Positions 52,327-60,988 of a stretch of DNA of 64,000 nucleotides are shown here, piece by piece. The stretch is taken from the NCBI RefSeq assembly GCF_900108505.1, contig NZ_FNWU01000008.1, forward strand, positions 1-64,000. The letters run 5' to 3'. Under the pieces are notes generated by a model, which saw nothing but the letters and a program-made list of their open reading frames with translations, was not told the origin of the DNA and did no database searches. The stretch is from Halopenitus malekzadehii. GTDB lineage: Archaea; Halobacteriota; Halobacteria; Halobacteriales; Haloferacaceae. Position numbers and translations under genes: made by a program. Every line of letters starts with the position of its first letter. Position 1 is the first letter of the stretch.

Positions 52327-54939
52327 CTAGCTCCGGATGCGCTCGTTGTCGGGGTCGAACAGCGGCCGGCTGCCGGCGACCTCGACGGTGACCGGATACT
52401 GCTCCCCGAAGTACTCGACGGACAGCTGCTGGCCCTCCTCGGCGTACCCCGGCGGGAGGTACGCCATCAGCAGGTGCTTCCCGAGGCTCGGAGCGGTCCC
52501 GGCGCTGGTGACGTACGATTCGCGTCCCTCCTCGTCGACGATCACCTCGCCGTCGGGGTCGAGCACGGGCTCGTTGCCGAGCATGAACCGGCGTTCTCCG
52601 GTCTCGGAGAGGTGGTCGTCGACCGAGAGGGTACACAGCGTCGCCGCGTTCTCCTCCTCGATCGCCGTCGCGTACGCCTCCTTGCCGATGAAGTCGGCGT
52701 CCTTGACGCCGTGGAAGGTCAGCCCGGCCTCGGCGGGATCGTACTCGAGCTCGAGCTCGTGGCCGTAGAGGCGGTAGCCCTTCTCCATCCGGCCGGTGGT
52801 TCCGTACACGCCCATCCCGACCGGGCGGACGTCGTACTCCTGGCCGGCCTCCCAGAGGGTGTCCCAGAGCCGGCCGCCCTGCTCGCTAGGCGCGTAGATC
52901 TCCCAGCCGCGCTCGCCGACGTAGGAGATGCGCAGCGCCCACGCGTCGACCTCGCCGATCGTGATCTCCCGGGCGGTGTAGGGCGGGAACGCCTCGTGGG
53001 ACATGTCCTCCTCGGCCACCGAGTCGACCAGGTTTCGGGCGTCCGGTCCCCAGACGCCGAGGGTACACAGCGAGGAGGTCTGGTCGACGAGCTGGACCGA
53101 GCCGTCCTCGGGCAGGTGGTCCCGGAACCAGGCCTTATCGGCACCGCCCATCCCGCCGCCGGTGATGACCCGGTAGCGGTTCTCCCCGACCCGGACGATC
53201 GACAGGTCGGAGACGAAGCCGCCGTTCTCGGCGAGGATCGGCGTGTACACCGATTTCCCGACGTCGACGTCCATCCGGCCGACCGCCATCCGCTCGGCGA
53301 ACTCGGTCGCGCCGGGACCGACGAGATCGAAGATGGTGAAGCCCATGTCCCCGACCATCGCGACCTTGTCACGCATGTGCAGATGCTCGGCGAGGATGAT
53401 CGGCGACCACCACCGCGAGTCCCACTCGTTGGGACGGGTGAGCCCCGAGAGCGCCTCGTTGTATCGAGTCAGCAGGTCCCGGTTCGACTCGAACCACTGG
53501 GGGCGCTCCCAGCCGGCCGACTCGAAGAACCGGGCGTCGAGGTCCTCCTGTCGGTCGTGGAAGGGGCTCGTCCGGAGCGGGCGCGAGGACTGCCACTGCT
53601 CGGACGGATGGACGATCCCGTAGATCTTCTGGAACCCCTCGTGGGCCCGGTTCTTCACGAACTCGCGGGAGGTACCGTACTCGTAGAACCGGTTGACGTC
53701 GGACCCGTGGATGTCGATGTCGGTCCAGCCGCGGGTCATTCGTTGGGCCATCGCCTCGCCGATCGCCGGTGCCTCCTTGATCCAGATCGCCGCCGCGGAC
53801 CAGAGCCCGTCGACGTCCTGTAACTCCCCGAGCAGCGGCGCCCCGTCCGGGGTCTGTGAGAGCAGGCCGTCGATCTCGTGGCGCACGCCGGCCTCGGGGT
53901 CGTCGAGCAGCTCGGGAACGATCTCGAGCGCGTCCGCCATCGACTGCTCGAAGGCGTCGTCGGTGAGCGGGGGCTGGGTCGGCGACAGCGGCGACTCCTC
54001 GATCGACGGCACGTCCTCGACGTCCCAGAGGATCGGCCGGTGCTGGTAGGAGCCGACCTCGAGGTCGTTGCCGTGCTGACGCTCGTACATCTGGGTGTCC
54101 ATATCGCGGACGACCGGGAAGGAGATCTCCCCCTCATAATCCTCGAAGAAGGAGATCGGCCCGACGCTCACCATCTGGTGGACCGCGGGCGTCAGCGGGA
54201 TCTCGACGCCGGCCATCTTCGCGAGCTTCGGGCTCCAGAGCCCGGCAGCGATGACGACCTCGTCGGCCTCGATCGTTCCGCGGTCGGTCTCGACCGCCGT
54301 GATCTTCCCGCCCTCGACGTGGAGGTCGAACACCTCCGTGTTCGGCGAGAGATGAAGCCCGCCGTCGCCGCTGCGTTCAGCGGCGGGGATCACGTCCTCG
54401 TCGGGTTCGAGGTCGCCGGCGTCGGCCGGGTCGACCTCGCCTGCCGCGATCGCGTCGGCCCGCGCCCGCATCACCTCGCCGGCCCGAAGCGGGTCACACG
54501 TCCCCGCACCGGGGCTGTGGAAGCCGGCCTTGATGAGGTCGGTGTTGACGTACGGCACCATGTCCTCGACCTCCTCGGGCGTGAGCAGCTCGCCGGGCTC
54601 CCCCCAGGACTTCGCCGACTGGACGCGGCGTTTCAGCTCCTCGACGCGCTCGTCGGTGCGAGCGACCTCGATCCCGCCGCTGTTGGTGAACGTGTCGAAG
54701 TCCTTGTACTGCTCGATGCTGCGCCGGGTGAGGTGGCTCATCTCCTTGGAGTGCTCGACGGGCATCAGGAAGTTCGACGCGTGGCCCGTCGATCCGCCGG
54801 GATCCGGAAGCGGTCCCTTGTCGATGAGAACGATGTCCTCCCGGCCGTACCTGGCGAGATGATACGACAGGCTGTTCCCGACGATCCCGGCGCCGAGGAT
54901 GACCGTCTCCGCGCTCTCGGGCAGGTCGCGCTCGCTCAT
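52327..54939 (-). CDS. Dimethylglycine/sarcosine dehydrogenase-like flavoprotein with GcvT domain
   Basis: This is an 870-residue fusion. Residues 1-400 form a D-amino acid oxidase-type FAD domain with GAGIVGNSLSYHLA (Rossmann motif) and GSTGHASNF, where His53 corresponds to the position of the covalently linked His of dimethylglycine oxidase. Residues 430-850 form a GcvT-like folate-binding half (VAMVGDMGFTIFDLVGPGATEF, ENRYRVITGGGM, LRISYVGERGWEIYAP). Such enzymes demethylate dimethylglycine or sarcosine and pass the C1 unit to THF. Neighbouring etfBA suggests it is a dehydrogenase, not an oxidase. The ATG at 54939 begins MSERDLPESAETVILGAG. The exact substrate is uncertain. Confidence 0.85.
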   Translation of the reverse strand: MSERDLPESAETVILGAGIVGNSLSYHLARYGREDIVLIDKGPLPDPGGSTGHASNFLMPVEHSKEMSHLTRRSIEQYKDFDTFTNSGGIEVARTDERVEELKRRVQSAKSWGEPGELLTPEEVEDMVPYVNTDLIKAGFHSPGAGTCDPLRAGEVMRARADAIAAGEVDPADAGDLEPDEDVIPAAERSGDGGLHLSPNTEVFDLHVEGGKITAVETDRGTIEADEVVIAAGLWSPKLAKMAGVEIPLTPAVHQMVSVGPISFFEDYEGEISFPVVRDMDTQMYERQHGNDLEVGSYQHRPILWDVEDVPSIEESPLSPTQPPLTDDAFEQSMADALEIVPELLDDPEAGVRHEIDGLLSQTPDGAPLLGELQDVDGLWSAAAIWIKEAPAIGEAMAQRMTRGWTDIDIHGSDVNRFYEYGTSREFVKNRAHEGFQKIYGIVHPSEQWQSSRPLRTSPFHDRQEDLDARFFESAGWERPQWFESNRDLLTRYNEALSGLTRPNEWDSRWWSPIILAEHLHMRDKVAMVGDMGFTIFDLVGPGATEFAERMAVGRMDVDVGKSVYTPILAENGGFVSDLSIVRVGENRYRVITGGGMGGADKAWFRDHLPEDGSVQLVDQTSSLCTLGVWGPDARNLVDSVAEEDMSHEAFPPYTAREITIGEVDAWALRISYVGERGWEIYAPSEQGGRLWDTLWEAGQEYDVRPVGMGVYGTTGRMEKGYRLYGHELELEYDPAEAGLTFHGVKDADFIGKEAYATAIEEENAATLCTLSVDDHLSETGERRFMLGNEPVLDPDGEVIVDEEGRESYVTSAGTAPSLGKHLLMAYLPPGYAEEGQQLSVEYFGEQYPVTVEVAGSRPLFDPDNERIRS

Positions 54940-54984
54940 CGACGCTCACCCGTCCGGATCGTCGATCGGTGGGTCGTAGACCGA

Positions 54985-55050
54985 TATCGATGGGTCGACC
55001 GGTATCGATGGGTCGACCGGTATCGATGGGTCGACCGGTATCGATGGGTC
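54985..55050. repeat. 18-bp tandem repeat, about 3.6 copies
   Basis: The unit tatcgatgggtcgaccgg repeats at 54985, 55003 and 55021, with a partial fourth copy at 55039. It lies in the short gap upstream of the dehydrogenase start and contains GTCGAC and TATCGAT motifs. Confidence 0.92.
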
Positions 55051-55334
55051 GTCGATCGACGGATCGATCCCGCGTCGAGGTCTATGTCATTGGCTGTCGA
55101 TGTCATACTCGTTCGAGGATCGATCCCCGGACGACATTAAAAGACCGCCTCCTTCGGGATCGGTCCCGCGATCACCGGTCTCGACCACACAATCTATCAC
55201 TTTTCGCATATTTCGTGTTTCCGGTTCATCCGTATCGTCTTTCCATGTCGGATGTATCCCGTCACGTCGGACGTGTCGCATCACTTCGGACGCGTCACGT
55301 CGGAGATACCGCGTGTCGGCGATGCGATCGCCGA

Positions 55335-57908
55335 TCACGAGCCGTCGATCGATGCCGCGGTGGCCACGGCGGCCCCGACCGCCGCGACGTTCTCGGCGAC
55401 GTCGTGGACCCGCACCAGGTCGACACCCCGTTCGGCGGCCAGGGCCGTTGCCGACACCGTCGCCGCGAGACGGTCGGGAGCATCCCCGTCAGCGGCACCG
55501 GCCGTCTCCGAGCGGGCTCTCGATCCCACTCCGTCGAACATCGACTTATGGGAGTGGCCGACGAGCACGGACGTGTCCAGCGCCCGGAACTCCCCGAGGC
55601 GGTCGAGCAGTTGGAAGCTCTCGCTCGGGTGCTTCCCGAACCCGAGACCGGGATCGACGATCACGTCCTCGCGGTCGATCCCCGCCCGTTCGGCGAGCAG
55701 GAGCCGTTCGCGAAGCTCGTCGAACACCTCGTCGACGACGTCGTCGTAGGGATACCGCTCCGCGGGATCGACCGGCGCCGAGAGGCTGTGCATCACGACG
55801 ACCTGACAGCCGGCCTCGGCGACGACCGCGCGCATCCGGGCGTCGGCCAGCCCGGTGACGTCGTTCACCACGTCCGCGCCCGCCTCGAGGGCCGCGCGGG
55901 CGACCGACGGTTTCCGGGTATCGACCGACACCGTGACGTCGAGATCGGCGAGGCGCTCGATCACCGGGACGACGCGGTCGCGCTCGACCGCCGCGGAAAC
56001 GGGGTCGGCGTCGGGGCGCGTGGACTCGCCGCCCACGTCGATCACGTCCGCGCCGGCCGCGACCAGTTCGCGGCCGCGCTCGACCGCCGCAGGAACGCGG
56101 CGGTATTCGCCGCCGTCGTGGAAGGAGTCCGGCGTGACGTTGAGGATCCCCATCACCGCCGTGCCGTCGGCGTCGGTGCCCGCCTCCGATCGCGTTGCCG
56201 CGATCGACGATCCGCCGTCACCGACCGCCCCGTTCAGATCGCGATCCACCGCGGTCGCGATGGCCGACGCGAGTCGGCGATCCGCGGGCGATGACTCGCG
56301 GAGCCGGGTCAGAAACACGTCGAATCGGGCTCGCGTCCCCGAAAGTACGGTCTCAACGTGTCGGTCCGGGGCGTCGAGGCCGGAGACGACGCCGGTACCG
56401 CCGAGGTCGTCCATCGCGTCGGCCAGCTCGTGTGCCGTCCCCTGTCGGACGTGGACGCGAACCGTCAGTCCGGAGAACCGGTCGACGTGACGCTCGCGAG
56501 CCGACTTCGGGACGTTCGCGCTTCGCATCACCGACCGAGCGCGGGCGGGAGTGTCGGCGCGCACGACGCGTGGCGCACGCGTCCACCGATCGCGGGCCTC
56601 CGCGACGACGTACAGCGATCCCGTGATCAGCACGCAGTCGTCCGGGTCGGCCGACGCGAGCGCGCGCTCGACCGCGTCGAGGACCGAGTCGTGGCGTTCT
56701 ACGGCGTTGAGCGCGCTCGCCGCGCGATCGGTCCCGGCCACCTGGTCGAGGGCCGTCTCGAGCGTCTCGACGTCGGCGGCGCGCTCGACCGCGGGCGCAG
56801 TCAGGTGGATCCGGTCGGCGTGGGGCAGCGACCGAGCCATTCCGACGTGGTCCTTCTCGCGCACCGCGCCGAGGACGAGATGGAGGTCGTCGTGGTCGAA
56901 TCGGTCGAGAGTGTCGGCAACCGTCGCGCAGGCGGCGGGGTTGTGCGCCCCGTCCAGCACCACGAGCGGCTCGGCGGAACACACCTCGAAGCGGCCCGGG
57001 ACGGTCGTGTTCCGGATCCCCGCGACGACGTTCGCCGCGGTCGGTTCGACGTCGGCAAGCGCCGGTTCGCGGCCGAGTTGGGCCGCGAGAGCCGCGGCGA
57101 CTCCGGCGTTGACCGCTTGATGGGCGCCGATCAGTTGCGTTCTCGTTTGGACGTCGAGATCCGGTCCCTCGATCGAGACGACGGACGCGGGCGGGCGGCG
57201 GTCGGACGTCGCCGTCTCGGTCACGCGAACGTCGGCTGCCTCCGCGCCCGTTCCGGCGTCCCGGCCGACGGTGACGACGTCGGTCACCTCGCGGATCGCG
57301 GCGAGAGCATCCCCGGTGGCGCCGGTGACCAGTGGCACGTCGGCGGGCGCGACCTGCGCGAGATCGCGGGCGATCGTCGGCAGGTCCTCGCCCAGCACGT
57401 CCGTGTGCTCGTGGCTCACGGACGTGACCGCGGCCGCGACCGGATCGACGACGCTCGTGGCGTCGTAGCGCCCGCCGATCCCGACCTCGAGCACCGCGAT
57501 GTCGACGTCACGCCGGTCGAAATGCCACAGAGCGAGCCCGGTGAACGCCTCGAAGAACGTCGGCTCGGTGCCGTCCGGCGCGGCCGCGACCGCATCCACC
57601 CACTTGTCGGCGACGAATCGGACGATCTCCCGCTCCGGGATCCGCCGCCCGTTCACCCGGATCCGGTCCCGAAGGTCGTTCAGATCGGGCGAGGTGTACA
57701 AGCCGACGTCGGCGCCCGCCTCCCGGAGCACGCGGGCCAGGACGCGCGCGGTGCTGCCCTTGCCGTTCGAGCCGGCGACCTGCACGGCCGGGACCGCCGT
57801 TTGGGGGTCGCCGAGTCGCGCCAGCAGGGAGGCGGTCGCATCCGTCCCCAGGTCGGGGCGAAGATGCGGCAGTTCCTCCAGGGCGGCGACCGCCTCGTGG
57901 TACTCCAT
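55335..57908 (-). CDS. folCP: Bifunctional FolC-FolP: dihydrofolate/folylpolyglutamate synthase and dihydropteroate synthase
   Basis: This is an 857-residue fusion. Residues 1-430 are FolC: the P-loop GSNGKGST (about 46-53), DIAVLEVGIGGRYDATS, and VLDGAHNPAACATVADTL. From about residue 584 a dihydropteroate synthase carries MGILNVTPDSFHDGGEY, VIDVGGESTRP, VVNDVTGL and VLVGHSHKSMF. A middle region (about 450-580) includes RMx-poor Asp/Arg-rich parts. The fusion is known from Haloferax-type archaea and makes folate for the C1 genes around it. The ATG at 57908 was chosen because it starts MEYHEAVAALEEL. It is divergent from fhs. Confidence 0.92.
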   Translation of the reverse strand: MEYHEAVAALEELPHLRPDLGTDATASLLARLGDPQTAVPAVQVAGSNGKGSTARVLARVLREAGADVGLYTSPDLNDLRDRIRVNGRRIPEREIVRFVADKWVDAVAAAPDGTEPTFFEAFTGLALWHFDRRDVDIAVLEVGIGGRYDATSVVDPVAAAVTSVSHEHTDVLGEDLPTIARDLAQVAPADVPLVTGATGDALAAIREVTDVVTVGRDAGTGAEAADVRVTETATSDRRPPASVVSIEGPDLDVQTRTQLIGAHQAVNAGVAAALAAQLGREPALADVEPTAANVVAGIRNTTVPGRFEVCSAEPLVVLDGAHNPAACATVADTLDRFDHDDLHLVLGAVREKDHVGMARSLPHADRIHLTAPAVERAADVETLETALDQVAGTDRAASALNAVERHDSVLDAVERALASADPDDCVLITGSLYVVAEARDRWTRAPRVVRADTPARARSVMRSANVPKSARERHVDRFSGLTVRVHVRQGTAHELADAMDDLGGTGVVSGLDAPDRHVETVLSGTRARFDVFLTRLRESSPADRRLASAIATAVDRDLNGAVGDGGSSIAATRSEAGTDADGTAVMGILNVTPDSFHDGGEYRRVPAAVERGRELVAAGADVIDVGGESTRPDADPVSAAVERDRVVPVIERLADLDVTVSVDTRKPSVARAALEAGADVVNDVTGLADARMRAVVAEAGCQVVVMHSLSAPVDPAERYPYDDVVDEVFDELRERLLLAERAGIDREDVIVDPGLGFGKHPSESFQLLDRLGEFRALDTSVLVGHSHKSMFDGVGSRARSETAGAADGDAPDRLAATVSATALAAERGVDLVRVHDVAENVAAVGAAVATAASIDGS

Positions 57909-58178
57909 ACGGGAGCGGTCCGTGCGGTCGCCAGTAAAGACTCCGCCGCGCGGCCGTTCCACCGAGCCGGAGCACAACGTGTCAGTTATATGGTTTGTGT
58001 GGCTTCGATTCGGTCGTCGTACGGAACGATCGGGGACGGATCATCGGGGTGACGTCACGTATGGATCCGATCGAGCCGGAATCGGTGCGTTTCGAACGCG
58101 CCGGTAACTATGACTACTGATATTTCTGATACGTATGGGAAGTATTGATAACGCGCACGCCGGAACGATTCGAACACG

Positions 58179-59903
58179 ATGGCACCTGACACGGACGCCG
58201 AGGACGACGCGTCGTTCCCGACCGACTACGAGATCGCCGACGCGGCCGAGACCGAACACATCGCCGACGTCGTCGAACCGTTCGGGCTCGACCGGGAGGA
58301 TCTCGAGCTCCACGGGGAGGACAAAGCGAAGGTACGTCTCGACGCGATCGAGGAGACCGTCGCCGAGCACGAGGCAGACGGCAAGCTCGTGCTCGTCACC
58401 GGTATGACGCCGACGCCGCTCGGGGAGGGCAAGACCGTCACGACGGTCGGGCTCGGACAGGCCTTCAACCGGATCGGCAAGGACGCGCTGGTGGCGATCC
58501 GCGAGCCCTCGCTCGGACCGGTCTTCGGCGTCAAGGGCGGCGCCGCCGGCGGCGGCTACTCGCAGGTGCTCCCGATGGAGGACATCAACCTCCACTTCAC
58601 CGGCGACCTCCACGCGCTCACGGCCGCGCACAACCTCATCTCGACGATGCTTGATAACCACATCAAGCAGGGCAACGAGCTCGACGTCGCGGTCAACTGG
58701 GTCAATTGGCCGCGCGCGATGGACATGAACGACCGCGTCCTGCGCGAGACCGTGATCGGCCTCGGCGGCGACGTGACCGGCGTCCCCCGCGAGGACGGGT
58801 TCATCCTCACGGCCGCCTCGGAACTGATGGCGGTGCTGTGTCTGGCCGACAGCCTCGCGGACCTCAAGGAGCGCGTGGCCCGGATCATCGTCGCCTACGA
58901 CGGCGACGGCGACCCGATCACCGTCGACGACATCGACGCCACGGGGGCGGTCACGATCCTCCTCAAGGACGCGATCAAGCCGAACGTCGTCCAGACGATC
59001 GAGGGGACGCCCGCGTTCGTTCACGGCGGCCCCTTCGCCAACATCGCCCACGGCACCAACTCCCTGATGGCCGACCGGCTCGCCTCCCACCTCTCGGAGT
59101 ACCTCGTGACCGAGGCCGGCTTCGGGTCCGACCTCGGCGCCGAGAAGTTCATGAACATCGTCTGCCGGTTCGGCGAGATGGAGCCGGACGCGGTCACCCT
59201 CGTGGCCTCCGTCCGGGCGCTGAAGTACCACGGGCAGGATATGTGGCCGCCCGAACTCGACGAGCTCGAGGACGAGGACGTCGCGGCGGTCGAGCGCGGC
59301 TTCGAGAACCTCGACAAACACGTTCGGAACCTCCAGCAGTTCGGCGTCCCGGTCGTCGTGGCGATAAACCGGTTCCCCGGCGACACCGACGCCGAGGTAC
59401 AGGCGGTGGTCGACCACTGCGAGGAGGATCTGGGGGTCCGCGTCTCGGAGTCGACCGTCTTCAGCGACGGCGGCGCGGGCGGGGAGGACCTCGCCGAGAA
59501 GCTCGTGGACGCCGCCGAGTCGGACTCCGACTTCGAGTACCTCTATGAGGCCGACGTCCCGATCACGGAGAAGATCGAGACGATCGCCACGGAGATCTAC
59601 GGCGCCGACGGCGTGGAGTACCACGGCGACGCCGAGGAGGACATCGAACGACTCACCGACCTCGGGTTCGACGACATGCCGGTCTGTATGTCCAAGACGT
59701 TCCACTCGCTCAGCGACGACCCGAGCCGCAAGGGCGCGCCCGAGGACTGGACCCTGGAGGTGACCGAGGTCTACCCGTCGACCGGCGCCGGGTTCCTCGT
59801 CGTGCTCACCGGCGACGTCCTCACGCTGCCCGGCCTGCCGGCCGAGCCCGCGGCCGCCGGCATGGACATCGACGAGGACGGCACGATCTCGGGGCTGTTC
59901 TGA
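58179..59903 (+). CDS. fhs: Formate-tetrahydrofolate ligase
   Basis: This is a 574-residue enzyme joining formate, ATP and THF to formyl-THF (reversible). The P-loop is TPTPLGEGKT (residues 77-86), REPSLGPVFGVKGGAAGGGYSQV follows, and DGFILTAASELMAVLCLA, LVATVRALKYHG-like VALVASVRALKYHG and the C-terminal GAGFLVVLTGDVLTLPGLP are typical. About 25 residues at the N-terminus are acidic. In a catabolic setting it could run toward formate with ATP formation. FolD is not in this window. Confidence 0.95.
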   Translation: MAPDTDAEDDASFPTDYEIADAAETEHIADVVEPFGLDREDLELHGEDKAKVRLDAIEETVAEHEADGKLVLVTGMTPTPLGEGKTVTTVGLGQAFNRIGKDALVAIREPSLGPVFGVKGGAAGGGYSQVLPMEDINLHFTGDLHALTAAHNLISTMLDNHIKQGNELDVAVNWVNWPRAMDMNDRVLRETVIGLGGDVTGVPREDGFILTAASELMAVLCLADSLADLKERVARIIVAYDGDGDPITVDDIDATGAVTILLKDAIKPNVVQTIEGTPAFVHGGPFANIAHGTNSLMADRLASHLSEYLVTEAGFGSDLGAEKFMNIVCRFGEMEPDAVTLVASVRALKYHGQDMWPPELDELEDEDVAAVERGFENLDKHVRNLQQFGVPVVVAINRFPGDTDAEVQAVVDHCEEDLGVRVSESTVFSDGGAGGEDLAEKLVDAAESDSDFEYLYEADVPITEKIETIATEIYGADGVEYHGDAEEDIERLTDLGFDDMPVCMSKTFHSLSDDPSRKGAPEDWTLEVTEVYPSTGAGFLVVLTGDVLTLPGLPAEPAAAGMDIDEDGTISGLF

Positions 59904-59938
59904 GCCAGGCGGCCGCAACCGGGCGATCGTCTCCTGCG

Positions 59939-60250
59939 TCAGTCCGAATCCGAACGGTTCGGGTCGTCGGCTGTCTCGAGCGCGTCCTCGAGCTCCGCGA
60001 CCGTTCCCTCGAGCGACTCGACCCGGTTCCGGAGGGTCTCGTTCTCGCGGGCGAGGTGCGTGAGTGTGTCGTCGATCCGCGCCAGTTCGTCGGTGATCTC
60101 GATGAAGGCGAAGCCGGCACCGAGCCCGATAAGCAGGCCGATGACGCCCGCCGAGAGGAAGCCGGCGACCGCGGCGACGAGGAGCACGATCGCGTCGATC
60201 ACGTCCTGACCGTCGATCGGAACCCCGATCAGGGGGAGGGCAAGGGGCAT
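59939..60250 (-). CDS. Small membrane protein with coiled-coil tail
   Basis: This 103-residue protein begins MPLALPLIGVPIDGQDVI. Two close hydrophobic segments (about residues 19-34 and 37-50) are followed by a helical stretch ITDELARIDDTLTHLARENETLRNRVESLEGTVAELEDAL with heptad-like Leu/Val spacing, then an acidic end. It converges with fhs. The function is unknown. Confidence 0.65.
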   Translation of the reverse strand: MPLALPLIGVPIDGQDVIDAIVLLVAAVAGFLSAGVIGLLIGLGAGFAFIEITDELARIDDTLTHLARENETLRNRVESLEGTVAELEDALETADDPNRSDSD

Positions 60251-60362
60251 ACCGCGTTGGCCTCCGTCGCGAAGTTCCTTAAAAACCGTGTCGAGTGGGT
60301 TCCGCTCCGCTCGTCGTTGCCCCCTCGCTGACGACGGTCACCCGACGATCGTCGTCGCGCGA

Positions 60363-60743
60363 TCAGCTCGCGTCGGCGACGACCTCGATCTCCAGGGCTG
60401 CTCCCTTCGGAACGGCGCCGACCTCGACCGCGCTTCGGGCCGGTGGCTCCTCCTCGAAGTGGGCGCCGTAGGTCTCGTTCATCTCCTCGAAGTCGTCGAT
60501 GTCGCCGAGGTAGATCGTCGTCTTGAGCACGTCCTCGAGGCCGAGTCCCTCGGACTCGAGGATCGCCTCGACGTTGGCGAGACAGCGCTCGGTCTGGACC
60601 GAGACCGGCTCGTCGTCCAACAGCTCGCCATCCGGCGTCAGGGGGAGCTGGCCGGCCGTGAACAGGAGGTCGCCGTTCGTCGTCGCCTGGCTATACGCGC
60701 CGACCGCGGCGGCGGCGTCGTCGGTGCTGACGAGTCGCTTCAT
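60363..60743 (-). CDS. ridA: RidA-family (YjgF/YER057c) enamine/imine deaminase
   Basis: This is a 126-residue Rid protein. GAYSQATTNGDLLFTAGQLPLTPDGEL, LANVEAILESEGLGLEDVLKTTIYLGDIDDFEEMNETY and PARSAVEVGAVPKGAALEIEV are the family core. The conserved Arg of the active site (PPARSAVEV) is present. RidA hydrolyses reactive enamine/imine intermediates made by PLP enzymes, such as threonine ammonia-lyase; that gene is about 20 kb away. The ATG at 60743 starts MKRLVSTDDAAAAVG. Confidence 0.92.
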   Translation of the reverse strand: MKRLVSTDDAAAAVGAYSQATTNGDLLFTAGQLPLTPDGELLDDEPVSVQTERCLANVEAILESEGLGLEDVLKTTIYLGDIDDFEEMNETYGAHFEEEPPARSAVEVGAVPKGAALEIEVVADAS

Positions 60744-60956
60744 ACGCTCCCGGATCGAACCTCCCGGTGCAAATACGTACCGTTCGCTCGCCGCGAGCCC
60801 GCCCCACGCTCGATCGGAATCCACAACATATCAATATATTATTATTTCGTTGAACAACGGTTTTCAATGTTCGATTCGACGGAGGATGGAAAAATATCGA
60901 CGGACTGCAACGTGTTCGTCCGGACTTTCGGATCGAACCGACGCGATCGCGTAAAC

Positions 60957-60965
60957 CCTTATAAG
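60957..60965 (+). promoter_or_regulatory. TATA-like box of the MttB-family gene
   Basis: ccttataag lies about 26-30 bases before the GTG start at 60989 inside an AT-rich tract. Confidence 0.5.
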
Positions 60966-60988
60966 TCGCTGTTGAAAACACGTTGACA

